From positions 785,498 through 849,497 of the forward strand of contig KV425553.1 of the NCBI GenBank assembly GCA_001632425.1: a stretch of 64,000 bases of DNA. The letters are read 5' to 3'. This DNA is from Neolentinus lepideus HHB14362 ss-1 (taxonomy: Eukaryota > Basidiomycota > Agaricomycetes > Gloeophyllales > Gloeophyllaceae). Position numbers and translations under genes: made by a program. Shown here piece after piece: positions 21,081 to 36,991 of the stretch (positions are counted from its first letter, which is position 1; each line of letters begins with the position of its first letter). The notes beneath the pieces were generated by a model. It saw only the letters and a list, made by a program, of their open reading frames with translations, was not told the DNA's origin and did not search any database.

Positions 21081-22859
21081 CTAAACGTACAAGGCAATCG
21101 CCCCCCTCTCCCGATCCATCCCCCACTTCCCATCTATCAACAAACTGCAATGCACCATGCCACACCCCGCCACCGGACACGTCCACTCATACTCCCTCTC
21201 TACCACAGGCTGCTTCGCCTTGCCCTTGCCCTTCCCTCGCCGACCAGGACGCGCAGCGGAAACACGAATGGGTGGTGTACCCGCCCTCCCGGTGCGACGA
21301 CGCGAAAGGGGGCGGATGGGTCTCGCATCGAAGCTGCCAGGCATGGATGGTAATTCAGATTCGTCGGGTGCAGGGGGTTCAGGTACTAGCGGAGGAGTCT
21401 CCGGTAGACGAGAATGGTGACTTCGGAGCCGCGAGCGGATGGAGTTAGTCGCAGGTGCCTCAGCAGGGTCAGGGTCAGGATCGGCCTTCGCTTTCCGTTT
21501 GCCTCTAGCCTTCAACAATACGTATGGTTCGGGAAGGTTGGTGGAACGCGCCTTCCCCTTGCCTTTGACGTCCGCCTTGTCCTCTTCCTGGACTAGTTCT
21601 GACTCAGACGCGGGTAAGGGTTTCGTCAGAGCTTCGATGCACTTCCCGTCCAACATATGCCCACATCTAAGTGACCAGACTCGTCTTTGCTTCTCCGCCT
21701 CCTCACCCATGTCCATGCCACCGACCGTCAACGGATCCAAACAATGCGCGCAAACCAAGACATTACTTGTATCTTCTGATGAGCTCGAACTAGGCCAGGG
21801 GGAGTCGTCAATCACAATGACAGACTTGGACGTCGAAGCTGGGGGGCTAAAGTCGAAGGTGAAACCAGACTGGGGCTGACCGGGATGTGTGAATTCAGGT
21901 TTGTACTCGATATCCGGAGGACGATGCTCGCGAGCGGCAGTTGGGAGCCGTCCCGAAAAACCCCAGTTCCCAACAGGATGATTTCCCCATTCCTCGTTCA
22001 AACCGAACTCGCCCATAAAATCAATCCAGTCATGGATCTCATGCACAGCGTCTTCCATCTGTGTAAAATCTTCGGCCTCTGAGCGCCCAGCCAAGCCGCG
22101 AAACATGCCCGTGAAAAAACCCGTCGCCTGCGCCAACGACGGCAAGTTCCACGTCCGCCTCTGTGCCTCGTTGCGCGCCGCGACAATCCTCTGTCTCGAG
22201 CGAAGGAGGTCCATGCGGGCTCTCTGTTGTGCAATATTCTCTGTAGCAGCGTTCTGCCGGTTCAGTGCGATGATCGCGCCACCGAAGCCCATGGCGGGCT
22301 GGTGGTGCGAAGGTGGGGCGGCCCGCATCGGTGGCGACTGCACACGCCGGGTATGGGCACGCATGTTAGCCTCGAAAGCAAAAGGCTGGGCGATGGGACG
22401 AACCACGCCAGCAGCCTCTCCGGGAAAAGGCGGGGGTCGAGCGCGCATGGGCAGTGAGGACTGCCCCGCAAGGTGTGGAGGCAGGCGCGGGACTGGCGGA
22501 ATAGATCGGTCTAGTGGCCGTGGAGGAGGAGAGAAAATACGTCCTTGAAAAGCAAAGCATGCCCTGAGAAGTCGGTTACGACGTACAAAACGGAGGGAGT
22601 TTTACGCACTCGAGTGACGACGCGGTGAAGAGACATTCGAGCGCCGGCCTGAACCGCCTGCAGATGAGCCTGATTCGCTGTTAGATGCCGCCCAATTTGG
22701 TAGACGGTGAAGTCGACTAGGTGGGATATTCACGTCGAGCACTTGGATGTCGTCGCCGTCGAAGGCGTCGACGTCGATGACTTCTGCGGATGGGTGAATG
22801 ATTTGTTCCGGAACATTGCTAGGCATTGGAATTAACGGGTCGCCGAATACGGCCGACAT
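21081..22859 (-). CDS. RING-type zinc-finger protein with SUMO-interaction-like motifs (possible E3 ligase)
   Basis: Two exons (22859-22606, 22563-21081) give about 578 residues. The N-terminus has acidic-flanked hydrophobic patches (EVIDVDAF, IQVLDVN) and a third follows later (SVIVIDDSP); these look like SUMO-interaction motifs. The zinc domain opens with CAHC, continues with RCGHMLDGKCI and closes with CPVAGCGMVH just before the stop. This is a RING-like ligand set (CxxC ... CxH...C ... CPxxxC). More than 130 residues of basic, Pro/Arg-rich sequence separate the central and last cysteine pairs, unusually long for a RING. A coiled region with many Arg/Gln precedes the domain. By analogy with Slx5/Rfp/RNF4 it could be a SUMO-targeted ubiquitin ligase (inference). 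Confidence 0.72.
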
Positions 22860-23929
22860 ATACTTAAGAGCAGCAGAAGTACGAGAAGAAAATAGGAGGC
22901 GCCGATGGTGTCTTGGACCACATGCGATGGGCGGGTACTTTACCCTTTGAAGGGGGTGCCGACGCTCCCACGATCATGTGCGCACGGACCAAGCGCCACG
23001 CGCGAGCCAAACACGGCCAAACTATAAATTTGTTTCTGGCATTGATGCCTCTCTTGTTGCACCTTGGCCTCTTCCACTGGACTGTAAGGTGAGCTGCGGC
23101 TTCAATTCCATTCTTCAGGATGATTTTATTCTCTTCCCCGTCCTACACGACCATGCCGAGGAATAGAGGTGTCTGTTCGCAACAGACCGCGTCCTACGGG
23201 GCGCACAGTGTACTTGCCAGTGCCATTTCGTCTGATCTTGCCTATACTCGCGTTGCTTTTACTCCAATGCTGACCACCTTTTCAGTTGCGTAGATTCTGT
23301 GTCGCTCAAGGTGTCGTTGGTGGACTTGTACGGTGAGTTGGACGTCCCGCTGTTCCTCCTCGCACCCTTGCGTGCTTGCAAGATGAACTTTTTCCGTTTA
23401 TTCGCAGTTTCCACTCTAGTGCCCTCCTTGCGGAGTACTCCCTCAATGCAGAACGTCTACATTCCCCCTGCTTCGCGTTGAACCCATTGACGCGGGCAGC
23501 GTGGGCCGCCGCTTGCGGTGCGCTGGGCGGGAAGCGGGGGTCGGCGCGATGAGAGTTGAATAGACCTTCCTTTGGATGTCTGATCCTTGCACGCTATTCT
23601 GCATTGTTTTTGAACTGTCGCTGACTGCTATTGTCCAGGGTATCGTAACTTGGACATGCTGCAGATGTGTATGTAGAATAGTTGAATATCGAATTTTATT
23701 GTGCGTCTGTGCATGAATATTCCCAAGTGAAGTCTCCCACAACAGAGTATTTAGGTGTCTTGTGTCCGGTAATAATACTAGATGATCGACTCCAGTGTAT
23801 TGACGTCACCTGGCCAGTATAAATGGCTCATGCTTAAAGGCTTTCAGCACGATACTACCATCCCGTCTTTGCATCGTTGCCAGACGACCGCGACCGCCAG
23901 TCTCGAGAGCCATCACTACCTCGTCCAGG
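22860..23929. other. Spacer between the RING gene and the GFA gene
   Basis: No recognised gene. Between about 23150 and 23545 there are intron-like GT...AG pieces that could belong to a short transcript, but no conserved protein is seen. The 3' end holds the GFA-gene promoter. Confidence 0.35.
23801..23825 (+). promoter_or_regulatory. CRE palindrome and TATA box before the GFA-family gene
   Basis: A perfect TGACGTCA (ATF/CREB-type site) at 23801-23808 is followed by TATAAA at about 23819-23824, roughly 105 bases before the ATG at 23930. The pair suggests bZIP-controlled, possibly stress-responsive transcription. Confidence 0.45.
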
Positions 23930-25103
23930 ATGCCCGAAGTCCATCCCAATCCTCATGGCGAGTTCAAGTCTGGCGAGCACTCGGCTATCCCCCACCCGCC
24001 GCCTGAGGATGACCCGGGCCAGCATACTGAGCTGCAGAAGCCCTGGCCCGACACCGGCTGGAGGGGCGAACCCAACATTCCCAGCCAGAAGGGTGGTGAC
24101 TATGAGCCAGACTTCATGAACAAGCCGCCTTATTTCTGGAAGCCGGAGGGGGACAAGTTTGAGGCGCGTTATACAAGGTAAGGGTCATCTGCCTTGCTGA
24201 TAAAGTCTGCACGCTGATGGACCGAATCACCAGTCAATGCTGGTGTGGGAACGGCATGCAGCACATAGGAGCCCGCATGCTCGCGTGACTGACATATCAC
24301 CGACGCAACAGTTGTCTTCGAGTTCCACGGTAACCCACTAGACGCGAAGCATTGTCACTGTCGGCAGTGCCAAAGTCTGCACGGCGCGCCATTCCAGTGG
24401 GCGGTCATCTTTCCCAAGGTATCATGACATGTCCGCCCGCATGATCGTCTTTCGTCATTCACTTATTCACTGTTACAGACATCCGTACGCCTCGTCAAGA
24501 ACGAGAAGGATAGCCTTCACTTCTTCAGTACGGAACTGTGCGTCCTACCCTCCACTTTCTCTCTCCCGCATTGACCGCCGCATTTGCAGACGGCAGAGCC
24601 GCCACTACGTCCCATGCAAGGTGTCCTGCGACCAGTGCCGTTCCCCTCTCTTCGATGAAGGCCGCAATACCGTCCTAGCATACCCCGGTAGCTTCAAGTT
24701 CAAGGACCGCAAAGTACCGCTAGACTTTCAGCCCAGCGCGCATATATTCTACAGCGAAAGGTATCGTGCTCTGAGTTCGCTGCCTCTTTATTATCGTCAC
24801 TAAGTGACTGCGTCCCACAGAGTGATGGAGATTCCTGATGGAATGTAAGTGGTCCAAGGCATATACGCACCCACCTCAAGTATCTCATCTCGGTATCTCC
24901 GCAGACCGAAATGGTCGGGCCACAAGGGCACCAGTAAGCTACTACAAGAGCTTACCGACGAGGAAGGGTGAGTTGCAGTTTGCCTGCACCGTACGATACT
25001 CCTGAATAGTAACGCTGCCTGCAGCACCATGCCCAAATACAAAGGTGTCAAGCACGGCGATGAGAAACGTGACATCGACCTGGAGAACCAGAAAAATGAG
25101 TAG
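23930..25103 (+). CDS. GFA/CENP-V-type zinc protein (DUF636 family)
   Basis: Starts MPEVHPNPHGEF and ends at the TAG 25101-25103 after about eight exons. The family's cysteine groups are present: CWCGNV, HCHCRQCQSLHG and SCDQCRSPLF, followed by an HIFYSER segment typical of the family. Zinc-binding GFA-fold proteins include glutathione-dependent formaldehyde-activating enzymes and many relatives of unknown substrate. The CWCGN group is on a 20-base exon (24234-24253). The intron after it (24254-24311) begins with GC rather than GT; any GT choice destroys the conserved motif. An N-terminal ~80-residue Pro-rich extension is not part of the fold. The upstream CRE/TATA suggests inducible expression. 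Confidence 0.82.
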
Positions 25104-25387
25104 GGATGTTTTCCATTTGATACACACACTGCATTGGCACCTGTACCCAACGAACATAACACTTAGTAGACCATGTATAATTGTAATAATAGTAAGATGT
25201 ACTCGCATCCGTAGGAAAGAATGTTTAGGCATAACGGTAGACTCAAAAAAAGCAACAGTGTTGGATACACGATTGAAGAGCGAATTCGAACAAGATACTA
25301 AGAGGAATGTTGGCTACAGCGTAATTACCGAACAGAAAAAAAGAGTGAATGTAGAATAAACGAATCTCGAATGTAATGAAACTAGCA

Positions 25388-29367
<3,980 letters not shown>

Positions 29368-30922
29368 GGTGCATTACCCGGGCGGCATTCAATGAGATAC
29401 AGCGCCAACGATGTATGCAGCACTCCCGGGCACTGTCGAGAGCGTCGAGCTCGCCTGTTGGAGTGTGTTTGGCTCTGTGTATCCTACCCGGCGGATCTGC
29501 AAAGGTGGCACTGCCTCCTTGCCACACTCGCGTCGACTCCCCTCAGTAGACCTCGACGCTCCGGCCTGTCGTTAGTCACCGACTCGACTGCTAGCGCGCC
29601 ATGGGCAGCCAGTTACCGCTAGGGCATCGTCTTTATTTCCATGTCATTATTGGGAAAGGTCGTTGCATGACATCGTGCGACAGCGGTACTCACGAACCTT
29701 TATTACGTCTCAGCACTAAACTATGGTCAATATGATCTCGACTCCCTCACAAAGCGACAGATGACTCGGAACTCGTTCAAATGCTGATATAGATACTCCG
29801 GAATTTGGACGTCAGCGCTGCAGCCTTGACCGAGCTCACAAAGTGTCAAATGTGATATGCATGCCACGGTTTGTGCGGTAGTCATGTTGAAGGTCGTCAA
29901 ACCGCGAAGTTTCTGGGACTATATTCGTGTCAGCAATATTGTTCCGATGTGTTTCCCGTTTGTCCGGAGGATAATTCGGGTGAAGTCCCCATGCAATACA
30001 TTCATTGGTGTGCTCGCTTTACAATTGCACGGTTCGGCATCGCGCCATGCACTCGCAGCGCCGGGATAGTCTACTTCATAAGCAGCCGATAGTAGTGAGG
30101 AGAAAGGAACGAAGCGACAATACTACGCCACGCACTGCAGATCACACGTCTGCTGGCAACAGCCTTCCTGTCGATATGCCGTATTCACATTGACACGACA
30201 TGATAGTTATGCAAGATGTTTCGGTTCATACCTCATACAAACATTCGAAATTGTCATTGGCCGGGACATCTGCTTTTGTCCGGAGTCATCATAATATGAT
30301 GAATCCCGCGAGGCTTGTTCTGGACCCAGTACGACGCTGCTAACCTATGTTTGACTACATCAGTGTGGTGCAGCTGACAAACTGCGTGCCGGAGGCAGGC
30401 CTGTTGCACACAGGATGCAGAATCGGAGGGAAAACACAGATGGGAACGTGCGCATCCCGATTGAGTATTTTAGAATGAATAAGCCGCCCCCGATAAAATC
30501 AGATGCTGCGTTTAGGGCAAGAACAGGACGGCAGTTGCCTCACAAGTTAGCGCTCACCGCTCGGACCACATATGGACATGAATAGACGGTAGCAACTGGG
30601 AGCCCGACGCGGACCGACGTGTGAGCAGCAGCTTGAGTTGTATATCGCTGCCGCAATGGTACTCCTGCATGGCTGGGATAGAGGCAAAAGGGAACATATC
30701 CATTCACCCTAGCCAGCTCGCAGTCGATAGATATGGATAGCAGTGGCGGAGCGCCAGCGTATTAGTGTGGCTGAGGTGCCAAACAAGTGTAAATATTGCT
30801 CCAGCCCCGGCCGTGGGCAAGATTCTTATTGCTGGGCACCCGTGTCTGCTCTCCTTCTAACAACCATTTGACCTCTGACCCCCTACACAGTATCCACGAC
30901 GTCGCTCTCATACGTCCAAACG
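29368..30922. other. Intergenic region between the MYST and LAMMER kinase genes
   Basis: No recognised gene. Short frames near 29860-30190 have no family features. The MYST promoter must lie at the left edge and the kinase promoter at the right. Confidence 0.4.
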
Positions 30923-32870
30923 ATGCAGGCCGTGGTCCATCTACCGCCACCGCAAATAGTCCCTATGTATCCTCGTCAGTCCATCAATGGTCGGGGCAAC
31001 ACGAACACGACAGCCATCCCGACGCCCCCCGTGGGCATACGCAAGCGCAAGCGTGCCCGACAGTTCACGGTCAATTACAGTGAAGTTCAAGAGGTCGACA
31101 GCGACGGGAGACTTCGGGATGTCATCGTTATCGAGGATACACCGCCCCCACCAACGGCTTCTCCGGCCACAACGCGGAGTAACGTGTACTCAGCTTCATA
31201 TCAACCACCTGCACTGTCTGCACCCATCAGAACAAGAGCCAGAGCCGCTGCTGAAGCACAGGCTACCAATGGCTCAATAATGGCTCCCGCTCTGAAGAAG
31301 AGAAAGCGTGACCCCGCAGACGACGCTGTGTCCGCTGCCACCAAACGGGTACTTCCGACTACGCAACAGTCCCTCAAGGCGTGGCCCAGCGGTAGTGGTG
31401 CCATAGATGATGTGCGTTCTTAATATTATGTCTGAGTTACCTCAGAACGATGTCTAATGCCACTCACAGAAGGGTCAGTGCGATGATAAAGAGGGCCACT
31501 ACATCATCGTACCCGATGACATTATCCACAAGCGCTGTATGTCTATTGCGGTTATTGTTTCCAATGTCTCGTGTGTCTGACAGAATCGGCTGCAGATCGG
31601 ACTGTCAGGCTTCTGGGACAGGGTACATTTGGCAAGGTTATCGAAGCCATTGACACGCATGATGGCAAAAGAGTCGCTATCAAGATCATTCGTGCGATTC
31701 AGAAATATCGCGATGCCTCTAAGATCGAAGTTCGGGTCCTCCAGAAACTGAAAGAACGTGACCCCAACAACCTGAAGTACGTTGTTCAGCATTTCCTTCG
31801 GTTTTTGCTCTAATTTGCATCTTAGCAAATGTATCCACCTCCTCCAATGGTTCGATCATCGCAATCATATCTGTATAGTATCTGAGCTGTTTGGCATGTG
31901 CATCTACGACTTCCTCAAGGAGAACGAGTTCGCGCCATTCCCTAGGCAACATATACAGTCTTTTGCGAAGCAACTTCTGGGCAGTGTTGCTTGTGAGTAG
32001 TCTTTCCCTCTCTCAATAACGACAATGGTCCTCATTAAATGCCGCCGTCTCTAGTCTTACATGACTTACATCTCATACACACGGACCTGAAGCCAGAGAA
32101 CATCCTGTTAGTCAAGAATGATTACCGGACGGTACCTGTGCACGTTCCGGGAAAGGTGAAGTCTAACGGACGTCACACGTGGATCTATCCTTATCACTGT
32201 GCACAGCGGAATGCGCCCCCAAGGCAAAAGCGGATCCTGAACTCCACAGACATTCGCCTCATTGACTTCGGCTCAGCGACCTTTGAGGAGGAATACCATT
32301 CTACTGTCGTTTCCACGAGACATTATCGCGCCCCGGAAATTATCCTCGGTCGGTACATGCGTCATTTCGCTTCCGAAGGTCTCTCAGTTTGAATTCCAAC
32401 AGGCCTAGGCTGGTCCTACCCATGTGATGCTTTCTCACTCGGGTGCATTTTGGTTGAATTCTATACTGGCGTCGCGTTATTCCAGACGCATGATAACCTG
32501 GAGCACCTCGCAATGATGGAGCAAGTCATGGGGAAGATGCCGGACCGTTTCGCAAGAGCTGGTGCACGGTCTAAACCCGAGTTCTTCAAAGACGGGGCAA
32601 AGCTAGACTGGCCCAAAGCCAAGGCATCTAGACAGAGCAAGAAGGACGTGCGAGCATGCAGGAGCCTGCAAGTAAGTACTTTTCGCACTTTTCGTCATCT
32701 TCAGTGTGCTCAACATAACGTAGGAAATTATTACCCCGACTGATACCCTCAACAAACACTTCCTGGATCTTGTCCGGAAGCTGTTGACGTTCGATCCAGC
32801 CCAACGTATCACCGTGCGAGAGGCCCTTAATCACCCATACTTCTCTGTACCCATCGTGAACGAATTGTAA
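30923..32870 (+). CDS. LAMMER (CLK/Lkh1/Kns1-type) dual-specificity kinase
   Basis: Seven exons (30923-31411, 31470-31536, 31596-31776, 31826-31992, 32055-32348, 32403-32671, 32724-32870) give 537 residues. A ~185-residue disordered N-terminus with basic clusters (RKRKRAR, KKRKR) fits nuclear import. The kinase domain is complete: GQGTFGKV loop, VAIK lysine, HTDLKPEN catalytic loop, IDFGSAT metal motif, RHYRAPE activation-segment end and [11 protein letters not shown], the LAMMER signature. LAMMER kinases phosphorylate SR splicing factors and, in fungi, control morphology, cell cycle and stress responses. A diverged copy with identical exon phases lies 7 kb downstream at 39846. Confidence 0.92.
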
Positions 32871-33520
32871 CACCTTATCATTGGATCTGCTCCCTGGTTT
32901 CGGTCCTGTCGACAACATAATGTAGCATCGCATTGGTCGCTCGCTTTCGAATGTCTGTTTTCTCTCTTGTTCATTCTGTTACTCCTTGCATTTCTCATCT
33001 ACCTCTCTTCCCGACAGCTTACACATTCCTTGTATAGCGCTACCTGAGACACCATCTATCCATCTATAATCCAGGCCCCCCCTTCATCCCAAATAGTACT
33101 ATACGTCCTATCGCACAATGTTTCGCTATTCATTGCTTTTGTTTATTATGGGTCCAGTTCATGCATGTACGATTCGAGATCATAGAAGTACAGGTATTTA
33201 TGAAGTATGTGCAATATGGAAATTACTGCGGATATGTGGATTACATAGGTTGATTTCTGAGGCCGGCGAGCGACAGCGAGAAAAATCATGGACGTAAGTA
33301 CCCAGTGCGATAAGTTAACCGCCAATGCTAGGCAAGCCCAGATCCGACTCGGGTTGCTGCTGTCGGTAAGGGAGTCATTGCACGCGCAGTGTAGTAAAGT
33401 AATATGACAACCGTAGCTGTCGAAGTAATCCATTTTCTGTAGGAGAGCACATTAACAGGTACACAGCGAAGAATTGGTATCAAAGCAAGTCAGGTATAGT
33501 CATTGTGCAGCTAACGTCCT
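32871..33520. other. Convergent spacer downstream of the LAMMER kinase
   Basis: No gene assigned. The first ~120 bases (to about 32989) are repeated after the second kinase copy. The rest shows only an unsupported short frame on the minus strand. Confidence 0.4.
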
Positions 33521-35518
33521 CTCATGCGAGGTTGGCGAGCGAGATCTGGTTGCTGCCAACGTCCGTGGAGAAATACACGTTCTTGAGGAACACGTCACCA
33601 AACTGTGGAGTGAAAGGATATTAGTAACGGATAGCAAACTCATGTATTGTGTACTCGCCAACCACTCCTGGTCGCCTCCTACGGATCCCCTTGTGATGGA
33701 AGAGTAGCAGTCGCCGGTCAAGTTGGTAGAATTAACGGGCAAGAACGTCAGGTCGCGTGTGTCGACGGTGAATTCCCTGCCACTGAAAGTGAAGGCGACC
33801 TTGCTGGTCGTAGTGCAGGGAATGATCCAGTTGAAGCCATCGAAGCGAGAGACTGGCATGGCCTCGTGCAGAGCGTCGACATCCTATGGTGCGATGATCA
33901 GGTCTCGACACCCACGCATGTGAAATAGTCTGTTCTTACGTTACCAGGGCCGACGATCAAGGACTGTCGCAAGCACCAAGCTTAATATCCGATATCGGTC
34001 ACGAGAGAACACCACAACGTACCGTGCCAGTGTCCAAGATAGCGGTCCTCCCAGACAAGTTGATGTCCTTGCCGTCGACCTTGAAGGTATCCACGTTCGC
34101 CTCCCAGTATCCCTTCGGGCTCACGTTCTTTATAGTAACCTTGGTGGAGGCGTTGAATTTGGCCGGATCCATTCCACCGAACGTGATCTCTCCGTCATTG
34201 CTGCCATCTGCAAGGCGAGCAAGTTTGTAGGAGGTGATGGGGGCCTGGATGAGCCCCGCGCTGTGTAGGGCTTCAACCACAGTTGGGAAGCCTTGATCTG
34301 AAAGTTGCTGTATGCGAGTGAATTCAGTAAATGGATATTACCAGGTGAGACCGCGACACGCACAGAACCCCCGAGGCCCATGATACCGTCGAAGAGCGTG
34401 TCATTCCTATCGCAACGTGCATTAGCAAATATACGGAGAGAGACGAGCAGAATTATTACCCGGAGAATTGCGAGCTCTCGTTCTTCGCCGCGCCGAACTT
34501 GTGCGCAGACAGCTTCATGCCGGCGATTTCAATGTCATCCTGTACGATGTTGCCAGAGAGGGAACCAGATCCGTAGGTAATGGACCAGGTCTTTCCGGTG
34601 TCACTGAACGAGGAGCTCGTGCCGGAACCAATGAACGTGTGGTTACCCTGCCGGTGAAGGGAAGTGAGAAGTGAATTATTGGAGAGGTTGCATCATGCCG
34701 GGAGACGCACGCAGCCTGCAGCTCCGCTAGATCCGGAGCAGTTCTCGCCGCCCACCCAGAGATCAGATGAACCGGAATCCACCAACATCTTGAAGGCACG
34801 GGGCGGGGTGCCGATTTGGATTGTAGCGAGGTCTATTCATGCCACGGGTTAATAAGAGACGTGATCGGACAGTAAACAACTTGCATCCAATATCATTAGC
34901 ACTGGTCCAAGAAGCATCAGCGTCATGCCGATATCCAAATCTATATCGGAACTCACGATATATCCAGACCCAGAGAGTTATTGGAAGATGGTGCGTTGGC
35001 GGGGGTCAAAGTGTTCTCATTCGCAGCATCCACATTCTTCGGGTTGAATCCTCCCGCGGCGTCCGTGTCCATGAAACTCTCAGCCTTGGACATCGCAGAG
35101 CTCGAGCCCTTCATCTGAGTCTTGAGGTCCTCAAGGAACTTCACGACGCCCTCGCGGAAGTACCTCTTACTTAGACCTGCCGGCAGCTCCCCTGTGCGTC
35201 GGTGGATCTCCTGTAATTCCTCGGGGGCAACTGGGAGATGCCCCGACATCAATGCAAGCCGTTGAGAGCCGCGATTAGCATGATGCTGGTGAATCTATAA
35301 CTCCCGGTGATTGAGATGTCAGTTGACAGTCGAAGCACGGGTCGACATACGGCTTGTGTATCAATAGCGTCGCGGTAAACGGGCTTGTGGATTCGAGTAA
35401 CAGGCACAGTCACAAGACCGGAACCAGAAGGAGCTGGACGGGCCTCAGAAGAGGTTCCGAGGGATATGGCCAATACCACCGCGGAAAGAAGAGCGGAGAA
35501 ATTCATGCCAAACTTCAT
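33521..35518 (-). CDS. Secreted aspartic protease (peptidase family A1)
   Basis: Begins MKFGMNFSALLSAVVLA, a signal peptide of about 26 residues, followed by a propeptide region of roughly 130 residues. Seen motifs: IQIGTPPRAFKMLVDSGSSDLW (first catalytic Asp, DSG), ITYGSGSLSG (flap Tyr), FDGIMGLG, and RTAILDTGT (second catalytic Asp, DTG). It ends at the TGA 33521-33523 after FGDVFLKNVYFSTD, the usual end of pepsin-like enzymes. There are many short introns. A cysteine pair (ENCSGSSGAAGC) lies shortly after the first catalytic site. It should act outside the cell or in the vacuole, degrading protein during nutrient scavenging. It lies between the two LAMMER genes. Confidence 0.87.
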
Positions 35519-35647
35519 GACCGAGGCTGTTATGTGGTTTCAAAAGAGTGACTTTTTAAATGAATGTCGTAGCTGGCTGAATTGACCAGCTGGATCTATG
35601 TTGACGGCCGAGAAGGAGGAGGGAATTGAATGACTTGAAGTGGGGGA

Positions 35648-35662
35648 CATTTTTATATAAGA
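35648..35662 (-). promoter_or_regulatory. TATA box of the aspartic protease gene
   Basis: On the minus strand the sequence reads TTATATAAAA, about 135 bases before the protease ATG at 35518. It is the clearest TATA box in the window and fits a strongly regulated secreted enzyme. Confidence 0.45.
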
Positions 35663-35973
35663 GCTTGGAGGAAGACGTGACAACCGAGTTGCGCTTCGAT
35701 TGATCTCGCGCGTGCCCTTCTTTCGGATGGCTGCACCGTTGCAACAAGGGTGGCTACTTTCATTTATTATTTATGCTGCTCGTTCAGGCCGTCGAAATGT
35801 TCTGGCTTATGCCACTTGTGGAATCACTAGACTGCCTACTCGTTTAACATGCAAGCGTGAAGAAACCTGCGTGGAGGATACACTTTCACATCACGGAATT
35901 TGAAACATAAAGCCTTTATCCTGTCGCTATTTAGTTTCGGTTCCTCATGGTCGCCGTCTTTACTCCCGCTTGT

Positions 35974-36142
35974 ATCCCGGACGCATGTGGTTCACACTGC
36001 GGGAGTCCCACTCTTTGAGGACCTGCAAAATGTTGATCAAAAGGTATTTCTCGCCCTCTGATTGGCTGATAATATCTTTTGATCAACATTTTGCAGGCTG
36101 TTAAAGACTGGGTTTCCCACAGTGTCATGTATGCGTCAGGAT
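35974..36142. repeat. Long imperfect inverted repeat (MITE-like hairpin)
   Basis: Arms of roughly 65-70 bases flank a ~30-base loop. The inner 22 bases are perfect complements (36022-36043 with 36076-36097). Outside this core the arms still pair well with several mismatches and one or two bulges, from about 35974 to 36142. Size and shape fit a non-autonomous inverted-repeat element or a transcribed hairpin. No flanking target duplication could be established by eye. Confidence 0.65.
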
Positions 36143-36991
36143 CTTCTCGGGTGGAAACGCAGGATCGCCAGTGCGCACTGTTGATGTTTCAATATGAAAC
36201 GAATCAGAATATAACAAGTCTCCGCAGTGAGAGAGTATGCGGCTGGTCCTGCTAGGATCTATGCAGTGTTCATAGGTATCCGGAATAGCCAGTCCCAGAC
36301 TTCGCTCAGATGTCCGCGGAGGAGGCCGGTCCCATCTGGTCCTAGGTTTGTTCAATGCCTGCACAACTGGAAACCCAATGACATGCCACTGTCTGAATGT
36401 TGATATCTCCTGACGGATGGAGGCATTAATCCGTGCTCAGTTTCGACTGTGTAGTAGCGATCGCAAGGGATTGTCCAGATCAAGAATATCATCAATGGAA
36501 GGCCTGCCGTAGGAGCAGCATTCACAGCAGTCGGGGTCAGCAGCCTGGCTTTTAGTGGTGACCATTGGGAAGTGCCTGCAATGATTTTGACGCATGTTTC
36601 AGAATTCTTGTCCGGCAAGTATGTCAACAGTCAACAACAGCCTACAATCATCGCTTTCTACAGCCAAGCTGCAGCCGATATTGCCATAAAGTAATGGATG
36701 TTCACTGGCATATCTCAGTGGATAAAAATCCTCGTGTGGCTTGAATCCGCAGTACGCCTGGTATATTCATCTTGATACGCTGCGCCTCTTGAGGCAGAGG
36801 TGGCAGCCGGTAGCAGTAACCACGAGACGCGCAGGTCACGTGCGAGTGACGCACAGTCGGCGAACATTCTAAATGCAGGGATTCGGTGAACTCCCAAGTT
36901 TCATTGGAGTGGGTATGTTCTAGTGCACTCGCACGGAATGGAATAAAGGCAGGTCTCGACATTAGGCTCTCCACTGTACCAGTTTATTGAT

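Larger units (their letters stand above)
35519..36991. other. Divergent spacer between the aspartic protease and the Gly/Met-rich gene
   Basis: Contains the protease TATA box and a long hairpin (both listed separately). No gene is recognised; 36360-36660 has scraps of open frame without family signal. Confidence 0.4.
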
